A stretch of 64,000 nucleotides of DNA. Source: Sulfurimonas sediminis. Its GTDB lineage: Bacteria; Campylobacterota; Campylobacteria; Campylobacterales; Sulfurimonadaceae. The position numbers and the translations under genes were made by a program. Below the pieces are notes generated by a model. The model was not told the DNA's origin. It made no database searches and was given only the letters and a program-made list of their open reading frames with translations. The stretch lies in the NCBI RefSeq assembly GCF_014905115.1, contig NZ_CP041235.1:496001-560000 (forward strand), written 5' to 3'. Below are positions 1 through 8,951 of the stretch, piece by piece (position 1 is the stretch's first letter; each line of letters starts with the position of its first letter).

Positions 1-764
1 TTTATCTCAAGTATCACATCTTTTTTTTCACTATGTGGAGCAAAAAGAAACTTAGCTTTTGAGAAGCTATTTGTTCTAATACGACAAACTATTTTTGTTT
101 TATTATAAGCAACTGCAAAGAGTTCAAATGATGGATAACCTCTATCCATAAGCACTAAATCATCCTCTTTACAATACTCAAAGTGATTCATCGCTAGAGT
201 TCGCTCATCATAAGCTATAAGCTCATTTATTTGACTACTATTTTTATTCTCAATACAAGAATCAAGTGCAATATTATTAAGCACATCAAAGAGGCAAGAT
301 ACTCGTGCTTGAGAGACATCTTTAGCATAATCTTTTATCTGACATTTAACCTTCATAGGATTAAACTCTTTTTTTACATCCTCTGTATTTGGAAGTGTTA
401 CAATAGAACCATCTACAGCTAAGATTCTATATCCTTTATAGGTTTCATAATCTCCATCTTTGTAAAAGATTTCAGCTGCCATCTGTGCAAACTCTTCAAA
501 TGCTGTATAGTTAAGTTTCGCTCGTGCTTGCGTATATGCACTATTAGAGATAGTGACATCTTCACCTAAAGCAAGTTGTGTATCATTAATGCTGTTTTGT
601 AAAGATTTATTACTCTTTTTAATCATCATAGTCATAATTTTAGCAAACCCTAGCTTTCTATCCCTTGTAAAAGAATTTATTCCAATTTTATGTTTCATCT
701 GGAAAGATTCTTCTCTTTTTTTGTCTTTAAAAACTCCCGAAATTTCGATAGTTTTTTTTAACAT
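1..764 (-). CDS. IS4-family transposase, partial (N-terminal part)
   Basis: N-terminal portion of a DDE transposase that cuts and pastes its own element. It reads from an ATG at 764 (or an in-frame TTG at 770) to the window edge without a stop. About 254 codons are visible, including the first catalytic aspartate region (LAVDGS). The second Asp and the YREK signature lie in the part that can only be seen in the intact copy at 48730-50094. An ORF on the opposite strand at 553-777 is an antisense shadow that recurs in the other copy. The near identity of the copies suggests recent activity. Confidence 0.9.
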   Translation of the reverse strand, partial: MLKKTIEISGVFKDKKREESFQMKHKIGINSFTRDRKLGFAKIMTMMIKKSNKSLQNSINDTQLALGEDVTISNSAYTQARAKLNYTAFEEFAQMAAEIFYKDGDYETYKGYRILAVDGSIVTLPNTEDVKKEFNPMKVKCQIKDYAKDVSQARVSCLFDVLNNIALDSCIENKNSSQINELIAYDERTLAMNHFEYCKEDDLVLMDRGYPSFELFAVAYNKTKIVCRIRTNSFSKAKFLFAPHSEKKDVILEI

Positions 765-932
765 AACCAACCCTTAATATATAAATATATTATACTCAAA
801 TAACACTTTCAGATAGCTTTGAAATCCCTATATTAAGTGGTTTGTAAAGATTTTACAAAATGTTTTTTATAGTTTTTTTTAAAACTTCAAGCTATTTTTT
901 AGTTCTTCTCATTGCTTAACTTAATGGCGTTG
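1..932 (-). mobile_element. IS4-family insertion sequence, copy 1 (cut by window edge)
   Basis: This is the 5' part of an insertion sequence lying in reverse orientation. It matches the intact copy at 48562-50146 at every place I compared (position 932 here corresponds to 48562 there). Its outer end is the same 19-bp terminal repeat, CAACGCCATTAAGTTAAGC, read on the minus strand at 914-932. The other end lies outside the window, so its target duplication cannot be checked. The insertion sits 13 bp upstream of the GTG start of the mtfA-like gene. Confidence 0.93.
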
Positions 933-945
933 GAGGGGGGGTACT

Positions 946-1767
946 GTGAATTACTATTTTGCACTTTTAACAGTGATGCTTGGTATAGGATTTGGACTAT
1001 TTTCTCTGTACTTTATTTATACTTTTTATAAAAAAAGAAAACTGCAGAAGATTTTAGAAAAACCGATGCCAAAAGAGTACAAACAGATTTTAAAAAATAT
1101 TCCTTTTTATAACAAACTGAGCGAAGAAGAAAAATCCAAAATCCATAAATCTATCCTGCTGTTTATAAATATGAAAGAGTTTGTAGGTATAGATATCGAA
1201 GTGACGAATGAGATGAAAGTCGTTATAGCTTTTCATGCCTGTTTATTACTGTTACATGTAGGATTTCAAAGTTGTTATGAAAACCTTGTAACGATTCTTG
1301 TCTATTCACATACGATGGTTGCCAGGCAAGTAAGTGTTAACGGAGGTATATTTACCAAAGGTGACTTCTTACTCGAAGGACAATCTGCCGGCGATACGGT
1401 GGTAATATCTTGGAATGATGCAAAAAAAGATGCCTATCATCTCCATGAAAACAATGTACTGCTGCACGAATTTGCCCATGAAATAGACTTTCTTGACGGC
1501 AGTGCAGACGGAACACCGCCACTGCCGTATGCAAAATACCATGAGTGGGCAAAAGTAATTTCAAAAGAGTTTAACAAACTCAGTGATGTTGCCCTGAAAA
1601 ACCGTGACTGGGGAAAATACAAGCTTTTAGGTGCCTATGCCGCAACAAATGAGGCAGAATTCTTTGCCGTTGTCACGGAGCGTTATTTTGAAAAGCCGGA
1701 GACGCTAAAAAAACATTTTCCAGAGCTTTTTGAAGAGTTTAACAGCTTTTATAAAGTTTATCTGTAA
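946..1767 (+). CDS. mtfA: MtfA-family zinc-dependent peptidase (M90)
   Basis: Predicted 273-aa metallopeptidase of the MtfA/M90 family. An N-terminal membrane segment (about residues 5-27) is followed by a soluble domain with the zinc-binding HEFAH motif at residues 174-178 and a downstream NEAEFFAVVTERYF segment that fits the third zinc ligand region. In enterobacteria MtfA modulates the Mlc glucose regulator; here the membrane-anchored form probably has another role. The start is GTG at 946, with a G-rich tract (about 933-940) as possible ribosome binding site. The IS end at 932 abuts this tract, so the native promoter has been displaced or replaced. Confidence 0.8.
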   Translation: MNYYFALLTVMLGIGFGLFSLYFIYTFYKKRKLQKILEKPMPKEYKQILKNIPFYNKLSEEEKSKIHKSILLFINMKEFVGIDIEVTNEMKVVIAFHACLLLLHVGFQSCYENLVTILVYSHTMVARQVSVNGGIFTKGDFLLEGQSAGDTVVISWNDAKKDAYHLHENNVLLHEFAHEIDFLDGSADGTPPLPYAKYHEWAKVISKEFNKLSDVALKNRDWGKYKLLGAYAATNEAEFFAVVTERYFEKPETLKKHFPELFEEFNSFYKVYL

Positions 1768-1800
1768 TTTTTTCTCATTAAGAATAAAAGTTTCAGAGTG

Positions 1801-1809
1801 TGCTATAAT
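1801..1809 (+). promoter_or_regulatory. Extended -10 promoter of metK
   Basis: TGCTATAAT is a perfect extended -10 element about 48 bp upstream of the metK ATG. There is no clear -35 box, as is usual for sigma-70 promoters in Campylobacterota. The leader holds a small GGG-CTGGA-CCC hairpin but no recognisable riboswitch. Confidence 0.6.
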
Positions 1810-1856
1810 TCGTTCGATTTATGGGGCTGGACCCTGTACTTCAATAAGGAAAATCG

Positions 1857-3014
1857 ATGACGAAAGAGTATATATTTACTTCAGAGTCTGTAACAGAAGG
1901 GCATCCTGACAAGATGGCAGATCAGATCAGTGATGCAATTCTGGATTATATTATTGAGCATGATACTAATGCACGCGTAGCGTGTGAAACACTGGTATCA
2001 AATGGTTTTTGTGTAATTGCAGGCGAACTGAAGACGACGGCGTATGCCCCAATGCAAGAGATTGCAAGAGAAGTAATCCGAGATATCGGATATACAGATG
2101 CAACGTATGGTTTTGATCATAGGTCAGCTGCAGTACTAAACGGCATAGGAGAACAGTCTCCTGATATCAATCAGGGGGTTGACCAGGCCGGAGGAGAAAC
2201 CGGTGCCGGTGATCAGGGTTTAATGTTTGGATATGCCTGTCGTGAGACAGATGTGCTGATGCCTTTGCCTATTCACCTCTCTCACCGTTTGACAGAACGT
2301 CTGGCAGAAGTCAGAAAAGAGGGAATTATCCCCTATCTGCGTCCTGACGGAAAGGCACAGGTGAGTGTAAAATATGTAGACGAGAAGCCTATTTCTGTAG
2401 AAACTGTTGTTATTTCCACACAGCACGCACCTGAAGTATCGCAAGAACAGATTCACAAAGATGTTATAGCCGAAGTGATACGAAAAGTAATTCCTGCGGA
2501 GATGATGGATGAAAATACTGTTTTTCATATCAATCCGACAGGAAAATTTGTAATCGGCGGTCCTCAGGGAGATGCCGGACTTACAGGTCGTAAAATTATT
2601 GTTGACACCTACGGAGGCAGCTGTCCACATGGCGGTGGCGCATTTTCAGGAAAAGACCCAACAAAAGTTGACCGTTCAGCCGCATATGCAGCGCGCTGGG
2701 TTGCGAAAAATCTTGTAGCCGCAGGAGCCTGTGACAAGGTGACTATTCAGGTTGCCTACGCAATCGGTGTAGTGCAGCCTGTGTCAATTATGGTTGACAC
2801 GCACAATACCGGCATAGTGGCAGAAGAGAAAATCCAAAGCTGTATAAAAGAGCTTTTTGATCTTTCACCTGCCGGAATAATCAAATCTTTGGATTTATTA
2901 AAGCCAATTTATAGAAAAACGGCTGCTTACGGACATTTCGGCCGTGAAAATCTTGGTTTTAACTGGGAAAAAACAGACAAAGTTGATGTAATAAAAGAGT
3001 ATTTAGGCATCTAA
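1857..3014 (+). CDS. metK: S-adenosylmethionine synthetase
   Basis: 385-aa methionine adenosyltransferase, which makes S-adenosylmethionine from ATP and methionine in the cytosol. Family signatures are visible: GHPDK near residue 15 (ATP binding), GAGDQG in the first third, and the glycine-rich P-loop-like GGGAFSGKD in the last third. Length is normal for a bacterial enzyme. The start is ATG at 1857 after AAGGAAAATCG. The gene has its own extended -10 promoter and appears monocistronic. A weak hairpin (3037-3071) separates it from the ferredoxin gene. Confidence 0.97.
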   Translation: MTKEYIFTSESVTEGHPDKMADQISDAILDYIIEHDTNARVACETLVSNGFCVIAGELKTTAYAPMQEIAREVIRDIGYTDATYGFDHRSAAVLNGIGEQSPDINQGVDQAGGETGAGDQGLMFGYACRETDVLMPLPIHLSHRLTERLAEVRKEGIIPYLRPDGKAQVSVKYVDEKPISVETVVISTQHAPEVSQEQIHKDVIAEVIRKVIPAEMMDENTVFHINPTGKFVIGGPQGDAGLTGRKIIVDTYGGSCPHGGGAFSGKDPTKVDRSAAYAARWVAKNLVAAGACDKVTIQVAYAIGVVQPVSIMVDTHNTGIVAEEKIQSCIKELFDLSPAGIIKSLDLLKPIYRKTAAYGHFGRENLGFNWEKTDKVDVIKEYLGI

Positions 3015-3036
3015 GTGTAACCTATAAACTACAGTT

Positions 3037-3071
3037 TTTAAACTAGCTAAGAGCTTTTAGCTATATTTAAA
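3037..3071 (+). terminator. Hairpin after metK, possible terminator
   Basis: TTTAAACTAGCTAA, loop GAGC, then TTTTAGCT-ATATTTAAA form an AT-rich stem just downstream of metK. There is no long T-run, so termination is uncertain. Confidence 0.35.
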
Positions 3072-3117
3072 AGTCTAAAGTGTATAGTTGCATTTTAATA
3101 AAAACAAGGAGAATAAA

Positions 3118-3402
3118 ATGTCAGTTGTAATTAATGATACATGTATTAACTGTGGAGCTTGTATAGATGAGTGTCCGGTAGAAGCAATCGTAGATGAGGA
3201 TGATAATCCAACAGGTGAGGATATTTATTATGTGTATCCAGACAAATGTGTAGAGTGTGTTGGTCATCATGATGAACCTGCATGTGCTACAGCTTGTCCG
3301 ACTGAGGGTTGTATTACATGGGATGTTGTTGGGCCAAGTCCGCAGCACCGTGAAGATATTACTGAAGAACAGCGTTTAAATCACGAACCGGTAGTAGAAT
3401 AG
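3118..3402 (+). CDS. 2[4Fe-4S] ferredoxin (Alvin/YfhL type)
   Basis: 94-aa low-potential ferredoxin. The first cluster motif is CINCGACIDECP and the second is CVEC followed by an eight-residue insertion and then CATACP. This CX2C-X8-CX3C spacing and the acidic C-terminal tail are characteristic of Allochromatium-type ferredoxins. An upstream in-frame codon at 3088 could extend the ORF, but the ATG at 3118 follows a strong AAGGAG ribosome binding site and gives the canonical N-terminus. It probably serves as an electron carrier, for instance for oxidoreductases of the reductive TCA cycle, which is an inference from the likely host. Confidence 0.93.
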   Translation: MSVVINDTCINCGACIDECPVEAIVDEDDNPTGEDIYYVYPDKCVECVGHHDEPACATACPTEGCITWDVVGPSPQHREDITEEQRLNHEPVVE

Positions 3403-3440
3403 TTATAAGAGCACAGAAGTGCTCTTATAACACTCCTTTT
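3402..3440 (+). terminator. Rho-independent terminator after the ferredoxin gene
   Basis: A perfect 13-bp stem (GTTATAAGAGCAC / GTGCTCTTATAAC, loop AGAA) begins at the stop codon and is followed by CACTCCTTTT. Confidence 0.8.
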
Positions 3441-3536
3441 AATTCATTTAAATCCACAAAATTTACATTTTAAACTAAAAACAATCTTTTTTTAGATACA
3501 ATTCCATTCTAATTTTATATTTTCAGAGGAGATTTG

Positions 3537-3950
3537 ATGGAACGTACACTATCAATAATCAAACCAGATGCAGTTGCAAAAGGTGTTATAGGCAAAATTT
3601 TAGATCGTTTTGAAAGCAATGGTCTTAGAATTGCAGCAACAAAAAAACTACAGCTTTCTCGTGCTGATGCTGAGGCATTTTATGCTGTTCATGCCGAGAG
3701 ACCTTTTTTCAACGACTTAGTTGATTTTATGATCAGTGGACCGGTTGTTGTTTCAGTTTTAGAAGGTGAAAATGCTATGCAGAAAAACCGTGATTTAATG
3801 GGGGCTACAAACCCTAAAGAGGCTGAAGCAGGTACTATCCGTGCAGATTTCGCTGAAAATATCGATGCAAATGCAGTTCATGGAAGTGACTCGGTTGAAA
3901 ATGCTGCGAATGAAATTGCATTCTTTTTTGCTGAGAGAGAAATTTCTTAA
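3537..3950 (+). CDS. ndk: Nucleoside diphosphate kinase
   Basis: 137-aa NDK, which equilibrates nucleoside di- and triphosphates through a phospho-histidine intermediate. The catalytic histidine is H115 in NAVHGSDS, and the N-terminus IIKPDAV is typical. The ATG at 3537 follows GAGGAGATTTG; an in-frame TTG three bases upstream is a less likely start. It leads a run ndk-DUF177-rpmF-plsX-fabH with short gaps, so it is probably co-transcribed with the ribosome and fatty-acid genes. Confidence 0.97.
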   Translation: MERTLSIIKPDAVAKGVIGKILDRFESNGLRIAATKKLQLSRADAEAFYAVHAERPFFNDLVDFMISGPVVVSVLEGENAMQKNRDLMGATNPKEAEAGTIRADFAENIDANAVHGSDSVENAANEIAFFFAEREIS

Positions 3951-3959
3951 GTATATCCG

Positions 3960-4331
3960 ATGAGGATTGTGCTTAGAAAAGTAACAAAAACTCCCTTAGA
4001 CTTTGAAGTCACCTCGAATGAAATGACTTTTAAAGGTTTTTTGGAGTATCATAGTGCAAAATTGATTCTGCTTAAAGCAAGCATCAGTGGAACACTGGAA
4101 AAATCCTGTGACATATGTGCGCAGGATTTTAATCTTACAGTTAATGAAGAGGTCGAATTTTTCATTAATGACGGAATATATGAAGATGACAGCAACACCC
4201 TTTTGGATGTTGTTGAGTCTTTGGACGGTAATGTAGATCTTGAAGAGATTTTGGACTCGGAGATCGAACTTATCAAAAGTGATTACCACTCATGTGGAAA
4301 TTGCGATAAACCAGAAGAAATAGAGTTTTAA
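3960..4331 (+). CDS. YceD/DUF177-family protein upstream of rpmF
   Basis: 123-aa protein of the DUF177 (YceD) family, which is almost always encoded just upstream of rpmF, as here. Two Cys pairs are visible: CDIC near residue 50 and a C-terminal CGNC, which may bind metal. In other bacteria the family has been linked to 23S rRNA accumulation; its exact biochemistry is unclear. The ATG at 3960 lies 9 bp after ndk and the spacer to rpmF is 24 bp, which supports one operon. Confidence 0.85.
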   Translation: MRIVLRKVTKTPLDFEVTSNEMTFKGFLEYHSAKLILLKASISGTLEKSCDICAQDFNLTVNEEVEFFINDGIYEDDSNTLLDVVESLDGNVDLEEILDSEIELIKSDYHSCGNCDKPEEIEF

Positions 4332-4355
4332 AAAAATTAAATTAAGGAAAAAGTT

Positions 4356-4505
4356 ATGGCAGTACCTAAGAGAAGAGTCTCTCATTCACGTTCAGCGAAG
4401 AGAAGAACTCATTATAAAATTTCTTTAGCTCGTCCGGTTAAAGATAAAGACGGAACTTATAGATTACCACACCACATTAACCCAACTACCGGTGAGTATA
4501 AGTAG
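4356..4505 (+). CDS. rpmF: 50S ribosomal protein L32
   Basis: 49-aa L32 starting [17 protein letters not shown], the basic N-terminal signature of the family, and ending TTGEYK. It lacks the zinc-ribbon cysteines of the C+ paralogue, as in many Campylobacterota. The ATG at 4356 follows TAAGGAAAAAGTT. It sits between the DUF177 gene and plsX, a conserved arrangement that links ribosome synthesis with phospholipid synthesis. Confidence 0.96.
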   Translation: MAVPKRRVSHSRSAKRRTHYKISLARPVKDKDGTYRLPHHINPTTGEYK

Positions 4506-4508
4506 TCA

Positions 4509-5507
4509 ATGGTAAAAATTGCTATTGACGCAATGGGCGGGGACTTTGGTCCTGAGCCGATTGTAAACGGATGCATAAAAGCACTTAAAAAGAAAAGATT
4601 CACTCCGATACTTGTAGGAAATAAATCAGAAATTTTACCTCTGTTACCAAAACGTTATAGAGATAAGATTTTAATTGTCGAGTCTCAGGATATCATTGCA
4701 ATGAGTGATGCTGCAACAGATGCAGTAAAGCGTAAAGAGAGCAGTATCTATAAAGCAGTGGATTTAGTAAGAGACGGTCAGGCAGACGGTGTGGTTTCAG
4801 CCGGACACAGTGGTGCTACAATGACACTTGCTACTTTAAGACTTGGTCGTCTGCAGGGTGTTTCCCGTCCTGCGCTTGTTACATTGATGCCGACAAAAAC
4901 AGGGCGTCGTTCTGTTCTTTTGGATGTGGGGGCAAATGTAGATTCAAAACCTGAACATTTGGCAGAATTTGCTGTAATGGGCGGTTGTTATGCAGAAGAT
5001 GTTTTAGGTATAGCAGAGCCGAGTATTGGACTTTTAGCCAATGGTGAAGAAGACTCCAAAGGGAACGAAGTCACAAAAGCAGCCTTCAAAATTTTAGAAG
5101 GCTACAAAGGTTTTAAAGGAAATGTCGAAGGCGGTGATATTTTTAACGGAAGCTGTGATGTTATTACATGTGACGGCTTTGTAGGCAATCTTGTGCTTAA
5201 AACAAGCGAAGGTGTTGCATCAACAATCTCCCAACTGATTAAAGACTATATAAAAAAATCTCCTATTCGCATTACCGGTGCACTGTTAATGAGAAAAGTT
5301 TTCAAACTTTTAAAAAAAGAGATAGATTATGCCGAAATAGGAGGAGCGCCTCTTATCGGTATAAAAGGCTGTGCAATTGTCAGTCACGGGAAAAGTAATG
5401 CCAGGGCAATTGAAAATGCAATTTATCAGGCTATTGATTATGTTGATACCGGCGTAAACAGACATATTATTGCAAGGCTTCAAGAGTTAAAACAAAAGGA
5501 TATTTAA
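4509..5507 (+). CDS. plsX: Phosphate acyltransferase PlsX
   Basis: 332-aa PlsX, which converts acyl-ACP and phosphate to acyl-phosphate for phospholipid synthesis at the membrane. The N-terminal MVKIAIDAMGGDFGPEPIV and internal LLDVGANVDSKPEHL segments are diagnostic. It starts 3 bp after the rpmF stop and ends directly before the fabH ATG, so translation is probably coupled across rpmF-plsX-fabH. Confidence 0.97.
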   Translation: MVKIAIDAMGGDFGPEPIVNGCIKALKKKRFTPILVGNKSEILPLLPKRYRDKILIVESQDIIAMSDAATDAVKRKESSIYKAVDLVRDGQADGVVSAGHSGATMTLATLRLGRLQGVSRPALVTLMPTKTGRRSVLLDVGANVDSKPEHLAEFAVMGGCYAEDVLGIAEPSIGLLANGEEDSKGNEVTKAAFKILEGYKGFKGNVEGGDIFNGSCDVITCDGFVGNLVLKTSEGVASTISQLIKDYIKKSPIRITGALLMRKVFKLLKKEIDYAEIGGAPLIGIKGCAIVSHGKSNARAIENAIYQAIDYVDTGVNRHIIARLQELKQKDI

Positions 5508-6506
5508 ATGGCTTACGCTGCATTTCGCTCTATTGGTGCTTATGTGCCAGAAAAAATACTGACTAATGAAGAACTCTCTCATATGGTAGATACTTCAGAT
5601 GAATGGATTACCAAAAGAACGGGAATTAAAGAGCGTCACATTGCTGCTAAAGATGAATTTACAAGTGATTTGGGTGCGAAAGCCGCGCAAAAAGCCTTAG
5701 AACGAAGCGGTATAGAGAGCTCTGCGATAGATATGGTAATAACCGCTACAATTTCACCTGACTACTTTTGTATGCCATCAACTGCAACAGTCATTGCGAC
5801 CAAACTGGGTATTAAAAATGCAACCGCATTTGATATTTCTGCTGCCTGTACAGGTTTTATTTATGTTTTGGCGATTGCAAAAGCATTTATAGAATCAGGG
5901 ATGAAAAAAAACATTTTAATCATCGGTGCGGAAAAACTCTCTGCTATTACAGATTACAGTGATCGTGGTACATGTATCCTCTTTGGCGACGGAGCAGGGG
6001 CTGCTGTAATTTCTGCTACAGATGATAAAAGTGAAGCTATTATAGATGTGCATACAGGTGCTGACGGTCAATATGCAGATTTGCTTATGACACCAAACGG
6101 CGGCAGCGGTTCTGCACATGATGCACTTGAAAGTGAAGCAGGAAGCTGTTTTATGCAGATGAAAGGCAATGAAACCTTCAAAGTCGCTGTGCGTACACTG
6201 ACAAAAGATGTGAAAGAAATTTTAGAAGAAAACAATATAAAAAGTGAAAACATCAAACATTTTATTCCGCATCAGGCAAATTTGAGAATTATCAAAGCTG
6301 TCGGTGAAGCTTTAAAAATGAGAGACGATCAGGTTGTTATCACTGTACAAAAGTATGGAAATACTTCAGGAGCTTCTATTCCGATGGCTATCAATGATCT
6401 GTATGAATCAGGGGAGCTTGAGCCTGGTGAGTTGATGCTTTTAGATGCTTTTGGCGGAGGGTTAACCTGGGGAAGTGCCCTCATCCCATTTAGCCCGTTA
6501 AAATAA
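5508..6506 (+). CDS. fabH: Beta-ketoacyl-ACP synthase III
   Basis: 332-aa FabH, which condenses acetyl-CoA with malonyl-ACP to start fatty acid synthesis. The catalytic triad is visible: C114 in SAACTGF, H255 in IPHQANLR and N285 in YGNTSGAS. The ATG directly follows the plsX stop (TAA ATG). A strong terminator at 6514 ends the operon. Confidence 0.97.
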   Translation: MAYAAFRSIGAYVPEKILTNEELSHMVDTSDEWITKRTGIKERHIAAKDEFTSDLGAKAAQKALERSGIESSAIDMVITATISPDYFCMPSTATVIATKLGIKNATAFDISAACTGFIYVLAIAKAFIESGMKKNILIIGAEKLSAITDYSDRGTCILFGDGAGAAVISATDDKSEAIIDVHTGADGQYADLLMTPNGGSGSAHDALESEAGSCFMQMKGNETFKVAVRTLTKDVKEILEENNIKSENIKHFIPHQANLRIIKAVGEALKMRDDQVVITVQKYGNTSGASIPMAINDLYESGELEPGELMLLDAFGGGLTWGSALIPFSPLK

Positions 6507-6513
6507 GACTTTT

Positions 6514-6543
6514 GTCCAACTTCTGCGTTGGACTTTAATTTTT
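6514..6543 (+). terminator. Terminator after fabH
   Basis: GTCCAAC-TTCTGC-GTTGGAC hairpin followed by TTTAATTTTT, 8 bp after the fabH stop codon. Confidence 0.8.
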
Positions 6544-6646
6544 CTTCGTCACATACGTAAGTATGTTCCTCTTAAAAAGAAAACTCCGCCTTGAATTTGA
6601 ACAAAATTGTGAATTTTAACAAGCTAAATAATACTGGAGTTTTGTT

Positions 6647-6756
6647 TTCGGAACCCGTACTTCAGTGCGGGCAACAGTGGCGAAAAAATACCAACAGCCG
6701 GCACTGAAGTGCCGATTTCGAGGATATTTCGGCATCCAGGCTTTTAGTCTGGGCTG
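6647..6756. repeat. REP-like palindromic cluster 1
   Basis: Three related units lie in a row: TTCGGAACCCGTACTTCAGTG plus CGGGC (6647-6672), CAGCCGGCACTGAAGTGCCG (6692-6714 region) and TCCAGGCTTTTAGTCTGGGC (about 6734-6753). Each can form a short hairpin around a CTTCAGT or CTTTTAGT core. The last unit overlaps the 3' end of the HIT gene. The same unit recurs at five other places in the window. Confidence 0.75.
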
Positions 6757-7130
6757 ATTTGTTTTAAAGCCTCAACAACTCTTTTATAGAATTCCTCTTC
6801 ATCCGGCAAGTCTAAAACTGCATCTCTTTGTTTTTCACCCCACATCGGATTAGGAAAATAACTGTCATTTTCAAATCTTGCCATTACATGTAAGTGTACA
6901 CGAGGGAGCATATTTGCAAAAGAAGCCATATTGATTTTTGTGGGGTTGTAGTGTTTTTTCATTTCATCTTCGATAATGTCAAAGATTTCAAAGAGCTGCA
7001 GACGCAACTCTTTGGGTATATCTCCAAGTTCTTTATAGGGCTCTTTTGTGAAGATTTTTAGCCAGGGAATTTCACTCTCTTCTTTTTCTATAAAGAAATT
7101 ATCATCTTCATAAATTCTGAGTCTATCCAT
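6744..7130 (-). CDS. HIT-family hydrolase-like protein
   Basis: 128-aa protein with a histidine-triad-like motif, PRVHLHVMARF, near residue 78. The family binds nucleotides and hydrolyses nucleoside phosphoramidates or dinucleotides. The classical motif HxHxHxx keeps only two histidines here (HLHVM), so catalytic activity is uncertain. It lies downstream of the DEAD-box helicase on the same strand with an 8-bp gap. Its last codons (QISPD, stop) are encoded inside a REP-like repeat, which suggests the repeat insertion has remodelled the C-terminus. Confidence 0.7.
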   Translation of the reverse strand: MDRLRIYEDDNFFIEKEESEIPWLKIFTKEPYKELGDIPKELRLQLFEIFDIIEDEMKKHYNPTKINMASFANMLPRVHLHVMARFENDSYFPNPMWGEKQRDAVLDLPDEEEFYKRVVEALKQISPD

Positions 7131-7138
7131 AGGATAGA

Positions 7139-8689
7139 CTAGTCTCTGTTTCTGTTTCTGTTTGATGAACTTCTGTTGCCACGGTATCCGCCACCGTCAC
7201 GGTTTCTATCGCCACCAGAACGGTTTCTGTCACTGCCAGAACGGTTACGACTGTTTCCTCGGAATCCGCCACGGCCTCTGCCGCCTTTTCCTCGACTGTC
7301 ATTGCGCTTTCCGGCACGTTCCAAGATAGCAGCGAGTTTGTCAGCAGGAATACCGATATTGCTTGGTCCTTTTATATCTTGTCTGTCAAGAATCATAGAG
7401 ATGAGTTTAAACATAATTTTTTCTTCGTCTATGTCTTCTTTGAGACGGTCAAGAATTTTATGGGCTTCATCATATATTTTTTGGTCTTCAATTGTTTTGA
7501 CCATTTTTTCTACAGTCGATTCACGTAAATCATTTTTACTCGGTACAAAAGCATGATTCATAGAGGTACCGACTTTTTGCTTGATACGCTGTAACTCTTT
7601 AAACTCCAAAGGTGTCAAAAGCGTGATAGCCTTTCCTTTTGTTCCTGCACGACCTGTTCGCCCAATTCGGTGAACATAAGACTCCGGATCAAACGGAATA
7701 TGGTAGTTAAATACATGTGATATATTGCTTACATGTATACCACGAGCAGCAACATCAGTTGCCACAAGCACTTTTACAGAGTCATTTTTAAAGCCTTTTA
7801 TAACTGTTTCACGTTGGCGCTGTTCCATATCACCATGCAATCCGTTTGCCAAATATCCCGCATTGGAAAGAACATTGCTGAGTCTGTCAACTTCACTTTT
7901 TGTTCTACAAAAGACAACTGATTTTGTACTGTTTTCTGAGTCCATAAGACGAATAATCGCATCATCTCTTTCATGCTCATCAATCACATAATACTCTTGT
8001 TCAATATCTGTATTTGTTGTTTCTCCTTTTGTTATTGAAACAAAAGCAGGATCTTTTAAAATCTTGTTTGCAAGGTTTTTAATAGGCTGTGGCATAGTTG
8101 CCGAAAAGAGCAGAGTCTGTCTGTCTGTTGGAAGATAAGAAAAAATTTCAGTGATGTCATCCAAAAATCCCATGTCAAGCATTTCATCTGCTTCATCAAG
8201 CACAACAACACTCGGTGCAAAATTGTTGAGCATATTTCTTTTTAACAGGTCTAGCATTCTTCCCGGTGTTGCCACAACAACACTCGCACCGCGACTGATA
8301 AGATCAAGTTGGCGCTTGTAAGAGCTTCCCCCGTATACTGTAACTGTTTTTACATTCAGATTACGGCCGTATTTGAATATTTCATCACTGACCTGTGTAG
8401 CAAGTTCTCGTGTCGGTGTGATGACAAGCATTTCAACTTTACCGTTGAGTTTCATGTTTGAAAGAACAGGAAGTGAAAAAGCTGCTGTTTTTCCTGTACC
8501 TGTGTGTGCCTGTCCTACCATATCACGGCCTTCAAGAATGATAGGGATTGCCTGTTTTTGAATAGGTGAGGGAACTGTAAAGCCGGCGAATTTAACACTT
8601 TTAAGTATTTCTGGTTTGAGGTTTAAAGAATCAAATGTGATTGTAGGTTCTTGGGTAGTTGTTGTTTCTTGTGCATTTTCTTGCATCAT
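7139..8689 (-). CDS. DEAD-box ATP-dependent RNA helicase
   Basis: 516-aa RNA helicase of the DeaD/CsdA/RhlE class, acting in RNA remodelling, ribosome assembly or mRNA decay. All core motifs are visible: an F-Q-motif segment (TVPSPIQKQAIP), Walker A (AHTGTGKTAAF), VLDEADEML, SATMP, and HRIGRTGR. The C-terminal tail of about 60 residues is rich in RGG, RNR and GGDRNR repeats, typical of RNA-binding extensions. The ATG at 8689 is followed by a second Met codon. Downstream it is probably co-transcribed with the HIT gene. Confidence 0.95.
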   Translation of the reverse strand: MMQENAQETTTTQEPTITFDSLNLKPEILKSVKFAGFTVPSPIQKQAIPIILEGRDMVGQAHTGTGKTAAFSLPVLSNMKLNGKVEMLVITPTRELATQVSDEIFKYGRNLNVKTVTVYGGSSYKRQLDLISRGASVVVATPGRMLDLLKRNMLNNFAPSVVVLDEADEMLDMGFLDDITEIFSYLPTDRQTLLFSATMPQPIKNLANKILKDPAFVSITKGETTNTDIEQEYYVIDEHERDDAIIRLMDSENSTKSVVFCRTKSEVDRLSNVLSNAGYLANGLHGDMEQRQRETVIKGFKNDSVKVLVATDVAARGIHVSNISHVFNYHIPFDPESYVHRIGRTGRAGTKGKAITLLTPLEFKELQRIKQKVGTSMNHAFVPSKNDLRESTVEKMVKTIEDQKIYDEAHKILDRLKEDIDEEKIMFKLISMILDRQDIKGPSNIGIPADKLAAILERAGKRNDSRGKGGRGRGGFRGNSRNRSGSDRNRSGGDRNRDGGGYRGNRSSSNRNRNRD

Positions 8690-8951
8690 TATCCTTTTTA
8701 ACAGGCTTTTGAAGCCTTTTTATACATAAGGAGATGACGCAAGTTCTACTAAAATTTCCACTTTAAGTCTATCAGGGCATCTTCCCCTTAAAATATTTAT
8801 GGAATTATATCTAAATTTTTCATAGTTTTTATTAAACTTGTCTATATTTTGCATTTTGAAGATAATAGTGCTACAAAATATGCTTTGGTCATGAGCATTA
8901 TTTTCTTGAAAATCTAGTATAATATAAAAAATAGAATGAATAAGGCTTAGG

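Noticed and set aside
553-777. 74-codon ORF antisense to the transposase start, repeated at 48717-48941
   Set aside because: It is the mirror of the IS transposase; its duplication only reflects the two IS copies.
1810-1856. Possible SAM riboswitch in the metK leader
   Set aside because: The leader is only about 45 nt with one 3-bp hairpin; none of the SAM riboswitch consensus elements I know is present.
7176-7556. 126-codon plus-strand ORF rich in Pro, Arg and Leu
   Set aside because: Antisense shadow of the RGG-rich tail of the DEAD-box helicase.
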